A stretch of 46,121 nucleotides of DNA, from contig DATKCQ010000002.1 in NCBI GenBank assembly GCA_035513135.1, positions 1-46,121 on the forward strand, read 5' to 3'. Shown here one piece after another: positions 44,601-46,121 of the stretch. The position numbers and the translations under genes were made by a program. Numbering within the stretch: position 1 is the stretch's first letter; every line of letters begins with the position of its first letter. A model generated the notes under the pieces. It worked only from the letters and a program-made list of their open reading frames with translations, made no database searches and had not been told where the DNA came from. Origin of the DNA: Thermohalobaculum sp035513135 (GTDB taxonomy: Bacteria > Pseudomonadota > Alphaproteobacteria > Rhodobacterales > Rhodobacteraceae).

Positions 44601-45332
44601 ATGACCCGCGAGGAACGCACGCTGCGCCAGGCCATCGTCGCTTCCTGCCGCGAGCTGAACGCCAGCGGCCTGAACCAGGGCACCTCGGGCAACATCTCGG
44701 CGCGGCTGGGCGGGCGGCTGCTGATCACCCCGTCGGGCGTGCCCGGCGACGAACTCGCCCCCGAGATGCTCGCCGCCATGCCGCTCGAGGGCGACCACGG
44801 CGCCTGGGAGGGGCCGCTGCGGCCCTCGAGCGAGTGGCGCTTCCATCTCGACCTCGCCCGCGCCCGGCCCGAGCTCGGCGCCGTCGTGCACGCCCACCCG
44901 CCGCACGCCACGGCGCTCGCCATCGCGCGCAAGCCGATCCCGCCGCTGCACTACATGATCGCGGCCTTCGGCGGCGCCGACATTCGCTGCGCCGCCTACG
45001 CCACCTTCGGCACCGAGGCGCTGTCGCGCGCGGTTCTGGCGGCCATGCAGGGGCGCCAGGGGTGCCTGATGGCCAATCACGGCATGCTCGCGGCGGGACC
45101 GACGCTGGCCCGCGCCATGTGGCTGGCGGTGGAGCTCGAGGCGCTGGCGCGGCAGTACGTGACCGCCTTGACGATCGGCGGACCGGTGCTGCTGAGCGCG
45201 GCCGAGATCGCCGAGGCCGAGCGCGCCTTCGCCGGCTACGGCCTGCGCGAGCCGCCGCCGGCGCGCCCGGCGCAACGCCCCCGGACGCGCACGCCAAAGC
45301 GCCCCCCGCCCCGCCCCGGCCCCCGCCGCTGA
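44601..45332 (+). CDS. Class II aldolase/adducin family protein
   Basis: A 243-residue zinc aldolase of the fuculose-phosphate aldolase fold. SGNISARLGGRLLITPSG, SSEWRFHLDLARARPELG with the catalytic Glu, VVHAHPPHATAL with two metal His, and NHGMLAAG with the third His are all present. The C-terminal Pro/Arg-rich tail is extra. The start at 44601 has GGGAGG 9 bp upstream; an earlier in-frame ATG lacks one. It would cleave or epimerise a phosphorylated or hydroxy-acid product. It follows the hyu genes by 142 bp. Confidence 0.9.
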   Translation: MTREERTLRQAIVASCRELNASGLNQGTSGNISARLGGRLLITPSGVPGDELAPEMLAAMPLEGDHGAWEGPLRPSSEWRFHLDLARARPELGAVVHAHPPHATALAIARKPIPPLHYMIAAFGGADIRCAAYATFGTEALSRAVLAAMQGRQGCLMANHGMLAAGPTLARAMWLAVELEALARQYVTALTIGGPVLLSAAEIAEAERAFAGYGLREPPPARPAQRPRTRTPKRPPPRPGPRR

Positions 45333-45424
45333 GGCCGACGCCGCCCCGGCTCCCTGTCCCGCGCACCCGCCATCCAGATGCCGCTTGACCCCCCGCCCGA
45401 CGCCACCTAGTTTCCGCGCCGCAC

Positions 45425-45500
45425 GGGCCCGTAGCTCAGCTGGTAGAGCAACTGACTTTTAATCAGTGGGTCGCAGGTTCGATCCCTGCCGGGCTCACCA
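45425..45500 (+). tRNA. tRNA-Lys (UUU)
   Basis: A 76-base tRNA with encoded CCA. The acceptor stem pairs GGGCCCG with CGGGCTC (one G-U). The D arm contains AGCTCAGCTGGTAGAGC, the anticodon stem is ACTGA/TCAGT around loop CTTTTAA with anticodon TTT, and the T arm contains GGTTCGATCC. Confidence 0.98.
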
Positions 45501-45725
45501 ACAATTTCGATAAGTGACGCGGGTTTTTCCCGCCAGATCAGCTCCCGCACGCCCGTCAAGGCAACAGCCTGGGCACCGCCGCGATCCGTTGCCCTGGCCG
45601 CAGCCGCACAAACCCGGCGAGCATGGCCCGCGGGGAGGTCCGGGGGGATTTTTCGTGCATCGCATGCGAAAGACCACGGCCGCTCGTGTGTTCTCTATCG
45701 AGCGAGGGTGCCTGGGATTTGTGAC
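45501..45725. other. 225-bp spacer after tRNA-Lys
   Basis: No gene called. Composition is less GC-rich than the rest of the window. No second copy of the tRNA 3' end is seen before the window ends, so an integration site cannot be supported. Confidence 0.4.
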
Positions 45726-45809
45726 ATGAGCACACTGAGACTCGCGTTCACGGTTGCGCTTACCGTCATGTTGGGGGTTGTCGCGATCATTGGCGTTCAG
45801 ATCGGTTAG
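45726..45809 (+). CDS. 27-residue single-helix membrane peptide
   Basis: A short frame encoding one hydrophobic helix (LRLAFTVALTVMLGVVAIIG) flanked by Ser/Thr/Arg at the N-terminus and Gln-Ile-Gly at the end. Support comes from the ATG, a weak GGGA 8 bp upstream, lower GC than neighbours and a perfect terminator 25 bp after the stop. No family is recognised. It could be a small membrane regulator; chance cannot be excluded for a frame this short. Confidence 0.5.
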   Translation: MSTLRLAFTVALTVMLGVVAIIGVQIG

Positions 45810-45834
45810 CGCAATCCGTTGTGCATCGAAGCGA

Positions 45835-45862
45835 GCCCCCGCCTTCGGGCGGGGGCATTTCG
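45835..45862 (+). terminator. UUCG-loop terminator after small membrane peptide
   Basis: A perfect 9-bp stem, GCCCCCGCC with GGCGGGGGC, around a TTCG tetraloop, followed by ATTTCGG. The most stable hairpin seen in the window; it may serve the small peptide gene, the tRNA transcript, or both. Confidence 0.78.
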
Positions 45863-45882
45863 GGTGCCGGTCCGCACGCGCC

Positions 45883-45958
45883 GAATTCCCACCCGATCGC
45901 CGATTTCCCACCCGACCGCCAAACTCCCACCCGACCGCCAAGTGACACCTGATCGCCG
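45883..45958. repeat. 19-bp tandem repeat, four copies
   Basis: Four degenerate copies of a unit whose core is TCCCACCCGACCGCC. The fourth copy is the most diverged. Confidence 0.9.
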
Positions 45959-45968
45959 GTTGGACCGC

Positions 45969-46004
45969 ACCGGGGACCATACCGGGGACCGCGCCGGGAA
46001 CCGC
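45969..46004. repeat. 12-bp tandem repeat, three copies
   Basis: Three copies of ACCGGGGACCGC with one to three changes, 10 bp beyond the 19-bp array. Confidence 0.9.
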
Positions 46005-46121
46005 GAAGCGCCCGATGGACTGCGGGCGCCAAAACGCGCAGAGTTCGGCTTGATCCAAGCTGAGTTCACGCCATGCCCGCGCCCCGTGCGTCGCCATCGA
46101 TCCCGAAGCCATCGCCGGGCA

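Larger units (their letters stand above)
45810..46121. other. Right-hand end, no gene recognised
   Basis: 312 bp holding the terminator and two tandem arrays listed separately. A 205-codon minus-strand frame spans this region and the small peptide gene but has no recognisable motif and is encoded largely by the repeats. Confidence 0.5.

Noticed and set aside
45495..46112. 205-codon minus-strand frame at the right end
   Set aside because: No motif; much of it is encoded by the 19-bp and 12-bp repeats and it runs antisense to the small peptide gene and across the terminator.
45425..46121. Integrated element at tRNA-Lys
   Set aside because: No integrase and no repeat of the tRNA 3' end within the window; lower GC alone is not enough.

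Overview
This window is a very GC-rich chromosomal segment. Its gene content and local gene order point to an alphaproteobacterium, most likely of the order Rhodobacterales. The supporting neighbourhoods are DUF983-Nudix near rpmG, pleD beside a DUF3572 gene, an EF-hand gene followed by an ECF sigma factor gene, dnaG-rpoD, class II nrdJ, and a YjbH/YjbF pair. This taxonomic call is inferred from gene families only. No rRNA, prophage, insertion sequence or CRISPR array is visible.

Layout. 1-2.1 kb: the end of an FtsX-type ABC permease gene and a Bax-inhibitor-1 family gene closed by a strong terminator. 2.1-4.9 kb: a minus-strand block with rpmG (too short for most ORF callers), an MFS transporter, a Nudix hydrolase and a DUF983 protein. 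5.0-7.1 kb: a plus-strand cassette with a four-EF-hand secreted protein, an ECF sigma factor, a one-TM probable anti-sigma partner and a periplasmic metal-sensor-like protein. 7.1-10.6 kb: a repeat-filled spacer, PleD diguanylate cyclase, DUF3572, a HAD-like protein and a BrnT/BrnA toxin-antitoxin pair divergent from dnaG. 10.8-15.1 kb: dnaG and rpoD. 15.6-19.3 kb: three tandem divergent paralogues that resemble DUF4261 proteins, each carrying a different in-frame tandem-repeat linker. 19.4-21.9 kb: two translationally coupled flavin oxidoreductases. 22.0-24.4 kb: an OmpA-C protein divergent from a TPR protein. 24.4-28.6 kb: a second MFS transporter and a TRAP transporter (dctM, dctQ, dctP). 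28.9-31.3 kb: B12-dependent ribonucleotide reductase. 31.4-34.7 kb: YjbH and YjbF surface-polysaccharide proteins. 34.8-45.3 kb: a tightly overlapping run, livGFHMK, then hyuA-hyuB-FAD oxidoreductase, then a class II aldolase; this reads as an uptake-plus-catabolism unit for a small nitrogenous compound. 45.4-46.1 kb: tRNA-Lys(UUU), a 27-residue membrane peptide frame ahead of a perfect UUCG hairpin, and more tandem repeats.

The most distinctive features are (i) the three-paralogue DUF4261-like array and (ii) a scatter of about 20 short tandem-repeat loci. The repeat loci have unrelated sequences but often share a 12-bp unit, and they lie both between genes and inside linkers of real proteins. 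The second pattern is genome-scale in style and is not explained by any single gene family.
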